Of a stretch of DNA of 21,487 bases, positions 7,390-14,733 are shown piece after piece (positions within the stretch are counted from its first letter, which is position 1; each line of letters opens with the position of its first letter). This DNA comes from an uncultured Coprococcus sp. (lineage in GTDB: Bacteria > Bacillota > Clostridia > Lachnospirales > Lachnospiraceae): assembly GCA_900557435.1 (NCBI GenBank), contig USSH01000009.1, positions 1 to 21,487 of the forward strand, in the 5' to 3' direction. The notes beneath the pieces were generated by a model, which saw nothing but the letters and a program-made list of their open reading frames with translations, had not been told where the DNA came from and made no database searches. Position numbers and translations under genes: made by a program.

Positions 7390-8250
7390 ATGAAAAAAGA
7401 ATACACAGAAGAGATAAGGGGCTTTCACACATTGTGGACAGCTCCTTATTTCACTCAGAATACAAGCGGCACATATAACATGCAGGATTATGAATTGCTG
7501 ACAATGATATTGTCGGCTTTGATGTGGCGCAAAATGAATGGCCCAATAACACTTTATGGTGATGAAAGAGCCGTTGATTATATACACAAAAACAAAATAG
7601 ATCACATATGGAATGGCGGTATAGAGGAAATAAAGGTGCCGGACGAGATATCTCCACGGGTATTTTGGGCTGCCGGAAAGTTATTTGCTCTCAAACGTGC
7701 ACACATGCCGGCTGTCATGGTGGATCTCGACCTTATAGTGTGGAAGAATATAGGCAGTTACATAGACGGAACAGACGTAAGTGCAATACACAGAGAGGGG
7801 ATATATCCAGATGTGTATCCGGGAAGAGAATTCTTCAATATGAGAAAAGGTTATGAATTTGATCCTGAATGGAGCTGGGATGTCCCACCTGTGAATACGT
7901 GTATGCTGTATATTGCGGATGAGTTTCTTAAGAAGTATTATGTGGACAGTTCCATAGGTTTTATGGAAAACTGTATGGAGACTAAGGAAAATCTGTGCCA
8001 TATGGTATTTGCGGAGCAGAGGCTTCTGGCTATGTGTGCCGAGAAGTGCGGTAAGATGATTTCGTCATTCTTTCCTGAGGCGGCGGATATAAGCAGGCAG
8101 GATGTGTTTACACATCTGTGGGGGTACAAGAATATTCTGAAGTTCAATTTTCAAAAGAGAGTGGAGTACAATAACCGCCTTTGCGAGAGGATAGAGAGAG
8201 ACTTTCCGGAAGAGGCACATATTTTAGGGGAGTTAAATGTTTGTGGGTAA
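7390..8250 (+). CDS. GT-A-fold glycosyltransferase-like protein (DUF6734-like)
   Basis: A 286-residue cytoplasmic protein that looks like a nucleotide-sugar glycosyltransferase. Evidence: a start that reads GFHTLWTAPYF, an early strand PITLYGDERAVDYI (52-65), the helix VFWAAGKLFALKRA followed by PAVMVDLDLIVWKN with a DxD motif (Asp112, Asp114) expected to bind metal and nucleotide sugar, NTCMLYI (about 174), FAEQRLLAM, and a late THLWGYK. These resemble an uncharacterised family I remember as DUF6734, and more distantly GT8-type enzymes. Donor and acceptor are unknown. A weak ribosome site (AGGGAA) precedes ATG 7390. Its end overlaps the GtrA-like gene by 14 bp, so the two are surely translated together; the GSQ gene is 18 bp upstream. 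The fold call is moderate, the context call good. Confidence 0.75.
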   Translation: MKKEYTEEIRGFHTLWTAPYFTQNTSGTYNMQDYELLTMILSALMWRKMNGPITLYGDERAVDYIHKNKIDHIWNGGIEEIKVPDEISPRVFWAAGKLFALKRAHMPAVMVDLDLIVWKNIGSYIDGTDVSAIHREGIYPDVYPGREFFNMRKGYEFDPEWSWDVPPVNTCMLYIADEFLKKYYVDSSIGFMENCMETKENLCHMVFAEQRLLAMCAEKCGKMISSFFPEAADISRQDVFTHLWGYKNILKFNFQKRVEYNNRLCERIERDFPEEAHILGELNVCG

Positions 8251-8662
8251 GATACTGAAGAAGATACCCAGGGAAATATATATTTATATATTATGGGGAA
8301 TAGTTGTCGGGGCAGTAAATCTTGGATCTACATGGATTTTTATGTCAAAATGCGGAATAGATCCGGTGAGAGCCAATTTTCTGGCATGGATACTGTATAA
8401 TTTCGTTTCGTTTATAACAAACAGAAAATCCGTATTCCACACAGCTGCGGAGACTGCATGGGAGTTTATAAAGGAGCTGCTGGCATTTTATGTGAGCCGT
8501 ATATTTACACTGATCGTAGAGGAGGGACTCATATACATACTGGTGGACAGACTGCACCTGTGGGCTATGGGGATAAAGACATTCACGTCCATATTAGTGA
8601 TAATTTTGAACTATTATATAAGCAAAAAAATTATATTCAGGAAGATAAAAGAGAGACTTTGA
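8237..8662 (+). CDS. GtrA-family membrane protein
   Basis: A 141-residue protein with four predicted membrane segments (about 15-36, 45-62, 80-104, 111-128). It has the two marks of GtrA-like proteins: NFVSFITNRKSVF after helix 2 and LNYYISKKIIFRK at the C-terminus. GtrA proteins are associated with transfer or flipping of polyprenyl-linked sugars for wall or surface glycan modification. The ATG at 8237 overlaps the GT-A-like gene by 14 bp, which supports a shared task: the transferase uses or makes a lipid-linked sugar and this protein handles it at the membrane. The downstream 130 bp contain the fabF promoter. Family call is strong; the specific sugar is unknown. Confidence 0.9.
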   Translation: MFVGKILKKIPREIYIYILWGIVVGAVNLGSTWIFMSKCGIDPVRANFLAWILYNFVSFITNRKSVFHTAAETAWEFIKELLAFYVSRIFTLIVEEGLIYILVDRLHLWAMGIKTFTSILVIILNYYISKKIIFRKIKERL

Positions 8663-8720
8663 GAGACATTTGCTGAGAAATGTTTATCGAAATTTAATAG
8701 AAAAACATGCATACAATTAC

Positions 8721-8749
8721 TTCCAAACATTTTATAGTTGGGGTATAAT
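8721..8749 (+). promoter_or_regulatory. predicted promoter of fabF-accDA
   Basis: A consensus TATAAT (8744-8749) is preceded at 17 bp by a poor -35 (TTCCAA, 8721-8726). The predicted start is near 8756, 38 bases before fabF. I see no FapR-type or FabT-type operator here. Confidence 0.45.
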
Positions 8750-8793
8750 ATAAGAATATGTAAATGTAAATTAGACAATTCAAGGAGATAAGT

Positions 8794-10032
8794 ATGAAAA
8801 AGAGAGTAGTAATAACAGGTATAGGAGCCATCACTCCAGTCGGCAACACAGTTGACGAGTATTGGAATTCACTCAAGGAGGGAAAGCATGGTTTCGGACC
8901 TATCACGCAGTTTGATGCTTCGGCATACAAGTGCAAGCTTGTGGGCGAGGTAAAGAACTTCGTTGCAAAGGATTACATTGATCCAAAGTCTGCAAGACGT
9001 ATGGCAAGATTCACACAGTTTGCTGTCAAGGCAACACAGGAGGCCATGGCAGATTCAGGACTTGATATGAGCAAAGAGGATGCATACAGAGTTGGTACAT
9101 GTATAGGATCAGGTGTCGGCTCACTTCAGGAGCTTGAGAATGCATATGGAACCATTCTCACAAAGGGACCTCTTCGTGTGAGCCCATTTGTAGTTCCTAT
9201 GATGATAAGCAATATCGCAGCAGGTAATGTTGCTATCCAGTTTGGTCTTAAAGGAAAGAGTATAGATGTTGTAACTGCATGTGCATCAGGAACCAACAGC
9301 ATCGGTGAGGCGTTTAGAACAATCCAGTACGGTGACGCTGATGTCATGGTAGCCGGTGGATGTGAGGCAGCAGTTTCACCTATCGGTATATCAACATTTG
9401 ACTCACTCACAGCACTTACATCATCGACAGATCCTGACAGATGCTCAATTCCATTTGACAAGGATAGAAGCGGTTTCGTTCTCGGTGAGGGCGCAGGTAT
9501 AGTTATACTTGAGGAGCTTGAGCATGCAAAGGCAAGAGGTGCAAAGATATACGCTGAGCTCACAGGATATGGCTGTTCAAGTGATGCACATCACATCACA
9601 GCACCTGAGGAGTCAGGAGAGGGTCCTGCAGTTGCAATGACAAATGCTGTCAAGGACGCAGGCATTCCAATGGATGCAGTTCAGTATATCAATGCCCATG
9701 GTACAAGCACACATCTCAACGATCTTGTTGAGACAAGAGCTATAAAGAAGGCATTTGGAGATCATGCAAAGGATATAAAGATCAACTCAACAAAGTCTAT
9801 GACAGGACATCTTCTCGGTGCAGCTGGTGCCATCGAGGCTATTGCCTGTGTCAAGAGTATAGAGGAAGGTTACATTCACAGAACAAGAGGCCTTATCGAG
9901 AGCGAGGAGGAGCTTGATCTGGATTACTGTAAGGAGCCATGTGAGATGGATGTCGATGTTGCAATAAGCAACTCACTTGGATTTGGCGGACACAACGCAT
10001 GTATCGTTTTACAGAAGTATAAGGAGCAGTAA
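8794..10032 (+). CDS. fabF: beta-ketoacyl-ACP synthase II
   Basis: A 412-residue cytoplasmic condensing enzyme that elongates acyl-ACP with malonyl-ACP in type II fatty-acid synthesis. The catalytic triad is complete: Cys163 in TACASGTNS, His302 in [11 protein letters not shown] and His339 in [14 protein letters not shown], with Lys334 also present. The thiolase-fold end [14 protein letters not shown] is intact and the length is standard. A strong ribosome site (AAGGAGAT, 8782-8789) precedes ATG 8794. accDA follows after 5 bp, with its ribosome site inside the end of fabF, so the pair forms a translationally linked unit. The genes usually found beside it in Firmicutes (acpP, fabD, fabG, fabZ, accB, accC) are not here. 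Confidence 0.98.
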   Translation: MKKRVVITGIGAITPVGNTVDEYWNSLKEGKHGFGPITQFDASAYKCKLVGEVKNFVAKDYIDPKSARRMARFTQFAVKATQEAMADSGLDMSKEDAYRVGTCIGSGVGSLQELENAYGTILTKGPLRVSPFVVPMMISNIAAGNVAIQFGLKGKSIDVVTACASGTNSIGEAFRTIQYGDADVMVAGGCEAAVSPIGISTFDSLTALTSSTDPDRCSIPFDKDRSGFVLGEGAGIVILEELEHAKARGAKIYAELTGYGCSSDAHHITAPEESGEGPAVAMTNAVKDAGIPMDAVQYINAHGTSTHLNDLVETRAIKKAFGDHAKDIKINSTKSMTGHLLGAAGAIEAIACVKSIEEGYIHRTRGLIESEEELDLDYCKEPCEMDVDVAISNSLGFGGHNACIVLQKYKEQ

Positions 10033-10037
10033 AAATC

Positions 10038-11774
10038 ATGTTATTTATCAAAAAGAAAGCAAAGGATGCCGAGATACTCGCAGCGAAGGCTGCAGAGGAG
10101 ACAAAGGCTGCAGAGGAAGTTCAGGAAGCACCAAAGATCGAATTTGTTAAGTGTCCTAAGTGTGGAAAAGAAGTTGAGAAGGAAAGAGTTAAGAACGCAA
10201 AGTACATCTGTTACGAGTGTGGTTCTTACTTCAGGGTAAAGACCAAGAACAGAATAAAGATGGTCACAGATCCTAAGTCATTTGAGCCATGGTTCGAGGA
10301 TATGCCAAGCTCAAATCCTCTTGGAACTGAGGGATATGAGGAGAAAGTCGCAGCTGCACAGGCGAAGACAAACCTCAAAGAAGCTGTTACTATAGGAAAG
10401 GCAACCATCAATGGTGAGCCTGCAGTGATCGGTGTGTGCGATGCCAGATTCCTTATGAGCAGCATGGGATATGTAGTCGGCGAGAAGATAGCGAGAGCGG
10501 TCGAGAGAGCGACAGAGGAGCGACTTCCGGTATTTATGTTCTGCTGTTCAGGCGGTGCACGTATGCAGGAGGGAATCATTTCTCTTATGCAGATGGCAAA
10601 GACATCGGCTGCATTCAAGAAACATTCAGATGCAGGCCTTCTGTATGTATCGATCCTCACCGATCCTACCACAGGTGGTGTGACAGCCAGCTTTGCAATG
10701 CTTGGAGATATCATCCTTGGCGAGCCGGGAGCACTTGTTGGATTTGCCGGACCTAGAGTTATAAAGCAGACTATAGGTCAGGAGCTGCCTGAAGGATTCC
10801 AGAGATCAGAGTTCCTTGTAGAGCATGGAATCATAGATGGAATAATCACAAGAGATAAGATGAAGGATACCATGTATGACCTCATAGTTACACATAAGCA
10901 GAGACAGGGTTATGCGAACTTTGATCAGGCTGATGATGACGAGAAGTTTGATATCAGCGAGATCTTGAAGGAGAGACTCAAGGATGACGAGCCGAAGACT
11001 CCATGGGAGAAGCTTAAAGGTGCACGTCAGATGAGCAGACCTTCAGGTTTCGACTATGTGAAGTATATATGTGATGATTTCCGTGAGATCCATGGAGACA
11101 GGACCATGAACGATGACAGAGCCATCGTGGGTGGTATCGGTCATATAGATGGACAGCCTGTAACTGTCATATCACAGGTTAAGGGTGCGTCCATGGCTGA
11201 GTGCATGGAGAGGAACTTTGGTATGCCGCTTCCGGATGGCTATAGAAAGGCTCTTCGTTTGATGAAACAGGCAGAGAAGTTTGGCAGACCGATAATAACA
11301 TTTGTAAATACACCTGGTGCGTTCTGCGGACTTGAGGCTGAAGAGAGAGGAATGGGTGAGGCAATAGCAAGGAATCTCTATGAGATGTCATCACTCAAGG
11401 TTCCTGTTCTCTGTATCCTTATCGGAGAAGGCGGCAGTGGCGGTGCGCTTGCGCTTGCAGTTGGCAATGAAGTATGGATGCTTGAGAATGCAACATATTC
11501 CATTCTTTCACCAGAGGGATATGCGTCTATTCTCTGGAAGGACAGCAACAGAGCTGAGGAGGCCGCAGAGGTTATGCAGATCACAGCTCAGGATCTCAAG
11601 AGACTGAACGTTATCGAGCAGGTCGTACCGGAGTATGGCGGAGCAGATGATGACTCAGTTCCATATATAGGCAAGTACCTCAAGATGAATATTAAGGAAT
11701 TCCTGAAGAAATATTCAGATAAAACTCCTGAGGAGATCGCACAGGACAGATACGACAGATTCAGGAATCTTTAA
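10038..11774 (+). CDS. accDA: fused acetyl-CoA carboxylase carboxyltransferase beta-alpha (AccDA)
   Basis: A 578-residue single chain joining both carboxyltransferase subunits; it moves the carboxyl group from biotin-carrier protein to acetyl-CoA to make malonyl-CoA. Residues 1-30 are an Ala/Glu/Lys-rich extension. The beta (AccD) part, about 35-285, has a four-cysteine zinc ribbon (Cys39, Cys42, Cys58, Cys61), the SGGARMQEG oxyanion/CoA segment (171-179) and [18 protein letters not shown] charged linker (about 290-320) leads to the alpha (AccA) part, with GDR (353-355), [23 protein letters not shown] (424-431) and [11 protein letters not shown] (463-473). Such fusions are known in Lachnospiraceae and some other Firmicutes. 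ATG 10038 uses AAGGAG at 10021-10026. AccB and AccC, needed for activity, must be encoded elsewhere. Confidence 0.97.
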   Translation: MLFIKKKAKDAEILAAKAAEETKAAEEVQEAPKIEFVKCPKCGKEVEKERVKNAKYICYECGSYFRVKTKNRIKMVTDPKSFEPWFEDMPSSNPLGTEGYEEKVAAAQAKTNLKEAVTIGKATINGEPAVIGVCDARFLMSSMGYVVGEKIARAVERATEERLPVFMFCCSGGARMQEGIISLMQMAKTSAAFKKHSDAGLLYVSILTDPTTGGVTASFAMLGDIILGEPGALVGFAGPRVIKQTIGQELPEGFQRSEFLVEHGIIDGIITRDKMKDTMYDLIVTHKQRQGYANFDQADDDEKFDISEILKERLKDDEPKTPWEKLKGARQMSRPSGFDYVKYICDDFREIHGDRTMNDDRAIVGGIGHIDGQPVTVISQVKGASMAECMERNFGMPLPDGYRKALRLMKQAEKFGRPIITFVNTPGAFCGLEAEERGMGEAIARNLYEMSSLKVPVLCILIGEGGSGGALALAVGNEVWMLENATYSILSPEGYASILWKDSNRAEEAAEVMQITAQDLKRLNVIEQVVPEYGGADDDSVPYIGKYLKMNIKEFLKKYSDKTPEEIAQDRYDRFRNL

Positions 11775-11806
11775 TTATTTACAGATATATTTATAAAGAG
11801 ATATTC

Positions 11807-11855
11807 AAGGCATTTTCTAAGTGAGAATTTATCTTGCTGGGAAATGCCTTTTATT
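11807..11855 (+). terminator. intrinsic terminator after accDA
   Basis: A 9-bp stem AAGGCATTT/AAATGCCTT (11807-11815 with 11842-11850) with a 26-base loop is followed by a short T-rich run (TTATT). Confidence 0.7.
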
Positions 11856-11865
11856 CATGCATGTA

Positions 11866-11894
11866 TTGAAGAACCACGCTTTTTTTGGTACACT
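11866..11894 (+). promoter_or_regulatory. predicted promoter of the GH5 gene
   Basis: TTGAAG (11866-11871) and TACACT (11889-11894) are 17 bp apart, just after the accDA terminator and 45 bp before the GH5 ATG. The gene thus appears transcribed separately from fabF-accDA. Confidence 0.5.
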
Positions 11895-11939
11895 CTAGTA
11901 TATATGGCATCAAAGCCGGCATGAATTGGAGGATGGCTT

Positions 11940-12986
11940 ATGAAAAAACAGATGAAGGTGACTTTGATCGTGATAGTTGCGGCGATAATTGCAGCGGCAG
12001 CTATATATATTGTCAGATATATTAAGAGTGGTAATGATCTTCTGACACCGGTTGGCACAAGGGCAGAGTTTGTTGGCGATACGGACAAGTATCCGTCTAT
12101 GCTCAGCACAAAGGGAGTGCAGATAGTGAATGCAGAAGGCGAGCAGGTTGTGCTAAAGGGCGTCATGGTTCCTGAATCCCATAGATTATATGATGAGAAG
12201 AAATTTGATGAAGATTTCTATAAGAAAGTATTTGATATGGGCGGAAATGTCATCCGAGTTCCGGTTGATCCTGCGGAGTACAAGAATGATGATTATTATA
12301 TGTGGAGATATCTGGACAGGATAGTCACCTGGGCAGGAGAAAATGACAAATATGTCATTATTGACTGGGATTATACGGGCAATCCTATAGATGGCAGCGG
12401 AGATGAGATGCCAGACATTTCAGAGAATCCGCTTGATTATTCGGCTGAATTCTGGAAGAATACAGCTGAGTACTTCAAGAACACTCCAAATGTTATCTTC
12501 GAGATATACAATGAGCCTGTTGGAATGAGCGATTCCGAGTGGAAGAGATGTGCGGACAGCCTTATAGGTGTCATCAGGGGTGCAGGCGCAAAGCAGCTCA
12601 TCATAGTTGGAAGTCCGGATTATTGTTATGATCTTGGATGGCTCGATGAACTTGGCGAGACAAACAACAACACGGCATTTGCGGTACATGTATATCCAGA
12701 CAAGGTGTTCTGGCAGAAGTTTATTTCCGGATATGTGACGAGCTATCCTATCATAGTAACAGAGTGGGGATATACGGATGACGATGTGGAAGCGAAGAAT
12801 GAGAAGCTAAAGGGAACGAGGAATGTCTTTGGAATAAAGTTTTCTTCATATCTGAAGAAGCATAATATTGGCTGGGTAGCGAGCAGCTATGATTATAAGA
12901 CAGAACCGTCGATGTTCATAAAGAACTACAAGAATAAGACCAAGTGGGGAGAGTTCGTTGCAGAACTGTTAAGCGAAGAGGAATAA
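11940..12986 (+). CDS. membrane-anchored glycoside hydrolase family 5 (cellulase-like)
   Basis: A 348-residue protein with an N-terminal membrane anchor (about residues 6-27, basic MKKQMK before it, no clear cleavage site) and an extracellular GH5 catalytic domain. The acid/base is Glu192 in FEIYNEP, the nucleophile Glu275 in VTEWGYT; supporting residues are Arg106 in NVIRVP and His250 in AFAVHVYP. Start GGVMVPESHRL-type block near 73-82 (VLKGVMVPESH) matches the family's first strand. GH5 members cleave beta-linked glucans, mannans or xylans; the substrate is not readable. ATG 11940 has GGAGGA at 11928-11933. It sits between accDA and fabH but has its own predicted promoter, so it looks like an insertion in a fatty-acid gene block rather than part of it. 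Confidence 0.92.
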   Translation: MKKQMKVTLIVIVAAIIAAAAIYIVRYIKSGNDLLTPVGTRAEFVGDTDKYPSMLSTKGVQIVNAEGEQVVLKGVMVPESHRLYDEKKFDEDFYKKVFDMGGNVIRVPVDPAEYKNDDYYMWRYLDRIVTWAGENDKYVIIDWDYTGNPIDGSGDEMPDISENPLDYSAEFWKNTAEYFKNTPNVIFEIYNEPVGMSDSEWKRCADSLIGVIRGAGAKQLIIVGSPDYCYDLGWLDELGETNNNTAFAVHVYPDKVFWQKFISGYVTSYPIIVTEWGYTDDDVEAKNEKLKGTRNVFGIKFSSYLKKHNIGWVASSYDYKTEPSMFIKNYKNKTKWGEFVAELLSEEE

Positions 12987-13097
12987 AACGAAAAGAAATA
13001 AAACAAAAAGATATCCGGGATATAAGATCGTGAGGTATACAGTAGATAGGATTGATGAATATCGAAATAAAAATCGGCGATAAAAATCGAAATAAAG
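12982..13097 (+). repeat. AT-rich short repeats in the fabH leader
   Basis: The GH5-fabH gap (12987-13129) contains two AATAAAACRAAAAG units (about 12982-13010), a 13-bp palindrome ATATCC-G-GGATAT (13011-13023) and three tandem units ATCGAAATAAAA, ATCGGCGATAAAA, ATCGAAATAAAG (13061-13072, 13073-13085, 13086-13097). No clear terminator or strong promoter is visible. Confidence 0.6.
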
Positions 13098-13129
13098 ACT
13101 GAAAAGATTTACTAAGGGAGAATAAATTA

Positions 13130-14092
13130 ATGGCGATAAGAATAATGGGAACAGGCAGCTGTCTGGCAGAGAGAGAAGTATCCAATGACGAGTTATCAAA
13201 GTATGTAGATACATCAGATGAATGGATATCTTCCAGAACGGGAATCAAGAACAGAAGGATAGCGGTGACGGAGACTACGACCAGTATGGCCGCTGAGGCT
13301 GCGCTGAAGGCTCTTGAGATGGCAGGAAAGGCAGCTGAGGATGTGGAACTTATAATTCTTGCTACGGTGACACCGGATTATTATACGCCAAGCGGGGCAT
13401 GTCAGGTGCAGGCAGTTATAGGTGCTGATAAGGCGATTGCTTTTGATGTGAATGCTGCATGTTCTGGATTCGTATTTGCACTGAATGTTGCGAAGATGTA
13501 TATAGAGACAGGATTCGTGAAGAATGCTTTGGTGATAGGTTCGGAGACCTTGTCCAAGATCCTTGACTGGAACGACAGGGGCACATGCGTGCTGTTCGGC
13601 GACGGTGCAGGAGCTGCTTATGTAGAGGAGTCTGACAAGGGAATAATAAGCATTGTTCAAGGTTCCATAGGCAAGAAAGGCATGGTGCTCAACTGCGAGA
13701 GCAGAAAGACCAACAATCTGTTTATAAATGAAGAGGTAAAGCCTGACTATCTGTATATGGATGGACAGGAGGTATATAAGTTTGCAGTCAGACAGTGTCC
13801 AAAGTGTCTTATTGAGGCGCTTGACAAGGCTGGTATGACGGCGGAAGATGTGGACTATTTCGTACTTCATCAGGCAAATGTAAGGATTATAGAGTCGGTT
13901 GCCAAGAGACTCAAGGCACCGCTTGAGAAGTTCCCTACAACACTTGACTACACAGGCAATATGTCGGCTGCAAGCGTTCCTGTACTTCTTGATCAGCTTG
14001 TGAGAGAACATGGACTGAAGCGCGGTGACAAGATAGCCATGTCTGCATTTGGCGCAGGACTCACATACGGCGCCGTAGTAATGGAGTGGTAG
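13130..14092 (+). CDS. fabH: beta-ketoacyl-ACP synthase III
   Basis: A 320-residue initiating condensing enzyme that joins acetyl-CoA (or a branched acyl-CoA) to malonyl-ACP to start fatty-acid synthesis. The triad is complete: Cys111 in DVNAACSGF, His247 in VLHQANVRI and Asn277 in YTGNMSAAS. The start (RIMGTGSCLAEREVSN) and end (GAGLTYGAVVMEW) are typical and the length is standard. AGGGAG (13115-13120) precedes ATG 13130. Unlike the common Firmicutes order, no acpP or fabD/fabG follows; the next gene is on the opposite strand and begins one base after its stop codon. Its transcript probably ends in the hairpin at 14517-14548, inside that convergent gene. Confidence 0.97.
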   Translation: MAIRIMGTGSCLAEREVSNDELSKYVDTSDEWISSRTGIKNRRIAVTETTTSMAAEAALKALEMAGKAAEDVELIILATVTPDYYTPSGACQVQAVIGADKAIAFDVNAACSGFVFALNVAKMYIETGFVKNALVIGSETLSKILDWNDRGTCVLFGDGAGAAYVEESDKGIISIVQGSIGKKGMVLNCESRKTNNLFINEEVKPDYLYMDGQEVYKFAVRQCPKCLIEALDKAGMTAEDVDYFVLHQANVRIIESVAKRLKAPLEKFPTTLDYTGNMSAASVPVLLDQLVREHGLKRGDKIAMSAFGAGLTYGAVVMEW

Positions 14093-14093
14093 G

Positions 14094-14666
14094 TTAGCAG
14101 CTGTACTGCCTCAATTCTTTTCTCAGTTCCCTGTAGTTGGGGAGAACCTTCTCCACCTCAGCCCAGAACAATGGTGAGTGGTTCATCTGCTTTCTGTGAC
14201 AAAGTTCGTGAACCACCACATAGTCGATGAGCTCGGGGGTGGTTGTCATGAGCATGCAGTTGAAATTCAGGTTGCCCGATGAACTGCAGCTTCCCCACCT
14301 TGTTTTCTGGTGGCGGATGGTTATGCGACCGTATGTCACGCCGATGATTGGCGCGAAGTGTTTTACACGCTCAGGTATGACGATCGAGGCATTCTGAGCC
14401 AGCGTGGCAAGTTCCGAGTCTGAAAGAGACTTGAGTGATGTATCCGCTGCATGACTTTCTAGCCGTTCCCGCATTATGGCGAGGTGGTCGGTTATCCATT
14501 TATTTTTAGATACCACAAATGCCCGAATCTGCGAATCGGGCATTTTTTGCGGTGCCCGGACCTTTACCTGCAGGTCTGGGCTTATCTCTATGCATATTGA
14601 TTTTCTGTTGCTTCGGATCACGGTATATTCAAGGTGATCAAAGTTCTGCTTATGGTTGTTATCCAT
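14094..14666 (-). CDS. YgjP-like (DUF45) zinc metallopeptidase
   Basis: A 190-residue cytoplasmic protein of the YgjP/SprT-like metal-dependent hydrolase family. It has the zinc motif HELCH (His153, Glu154, His157) and a third ligand His163 in MNHSPLFWAEV, followed by LPNYRELRKELR, plus the family block TRWGSCSSSGNLNFN (122-136). All zinc-binding residues are present. The start ATG at 14666 has AGGAA six bases upstream. It lies 67 bp downstream of the citrate synthase gene, without a convincing terminator between, so it may be transcribed by read-through. Its 3' end abuts fabH (one base between stop codons) and its coding region contains a plus-strand terminator. Confidence 0.93.
   Translation of the reverse strand: MDNNHKQNFDHLEYTVIRSNRKSICIEISPDLQVKVRAPQKMPDSQIRAFVVSKNKWITDHLAIMRERLESHAADTSLKSLSDSELATLAQNASIVIPERVKHFAPIIGVTYGRITIRHQKTRWGSCSSSGNLNFNCMLMTTTPELIDYVVVHELCHRKQMNHSPLFWAEVEKVLPNYRELRKELRQYSC
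14517..14548 (+). terminator. plus-strand terminator embedded in the YgjP-like gene
   Basis: AAATGCCCGA (14517-14526) pairs perfectly with TCGGGCATTT (14536-14545) around a 9-base loop and is followed by T to 14548. The T-run follows only on the plus strand, so it would stop transcripts coming from fabH, about 450 bases beyond the fabH stop codon and antisense to the YgjP gene. Confidence 0.7.
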
Positions 14667-14733
14667 GATAAATTCCTGCTTATAGAAATATTTTGCAAGT
14701 TTTATAATTTATATCGGGGCTATAAGACCGATT

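Noticed and set aside
7009..7605. 198-codon open frame on the minus strand across two cassette genes
   Set aside because: Antisense to two well-supported genes, low-complexity end mirrors the GSQ repeat, and no ribosome site.
8666..8683. ACATTT/AAATGT hairpin after the GtrA-like gene as a terminator
   Set aside because: Stem is only 6 AT-rich base pairs and is not followed by a T-run.
13011..13023. ATATCCGGGATAT as a terminator of the GH5 gene
   Set aside because: The 6-bp arms leave a one-base loop and there is no T-run on the plus strand; kept only as a palindrome.
13214..14011. 265-codon open frame on the minus strand opposite fabH
   Set aside because: It lies wholly inside fabH, has no ribosome site, reads as Cys/His/Ser/Arg-rich sequence typical of an antisense frame, and fabH has all family motifs.
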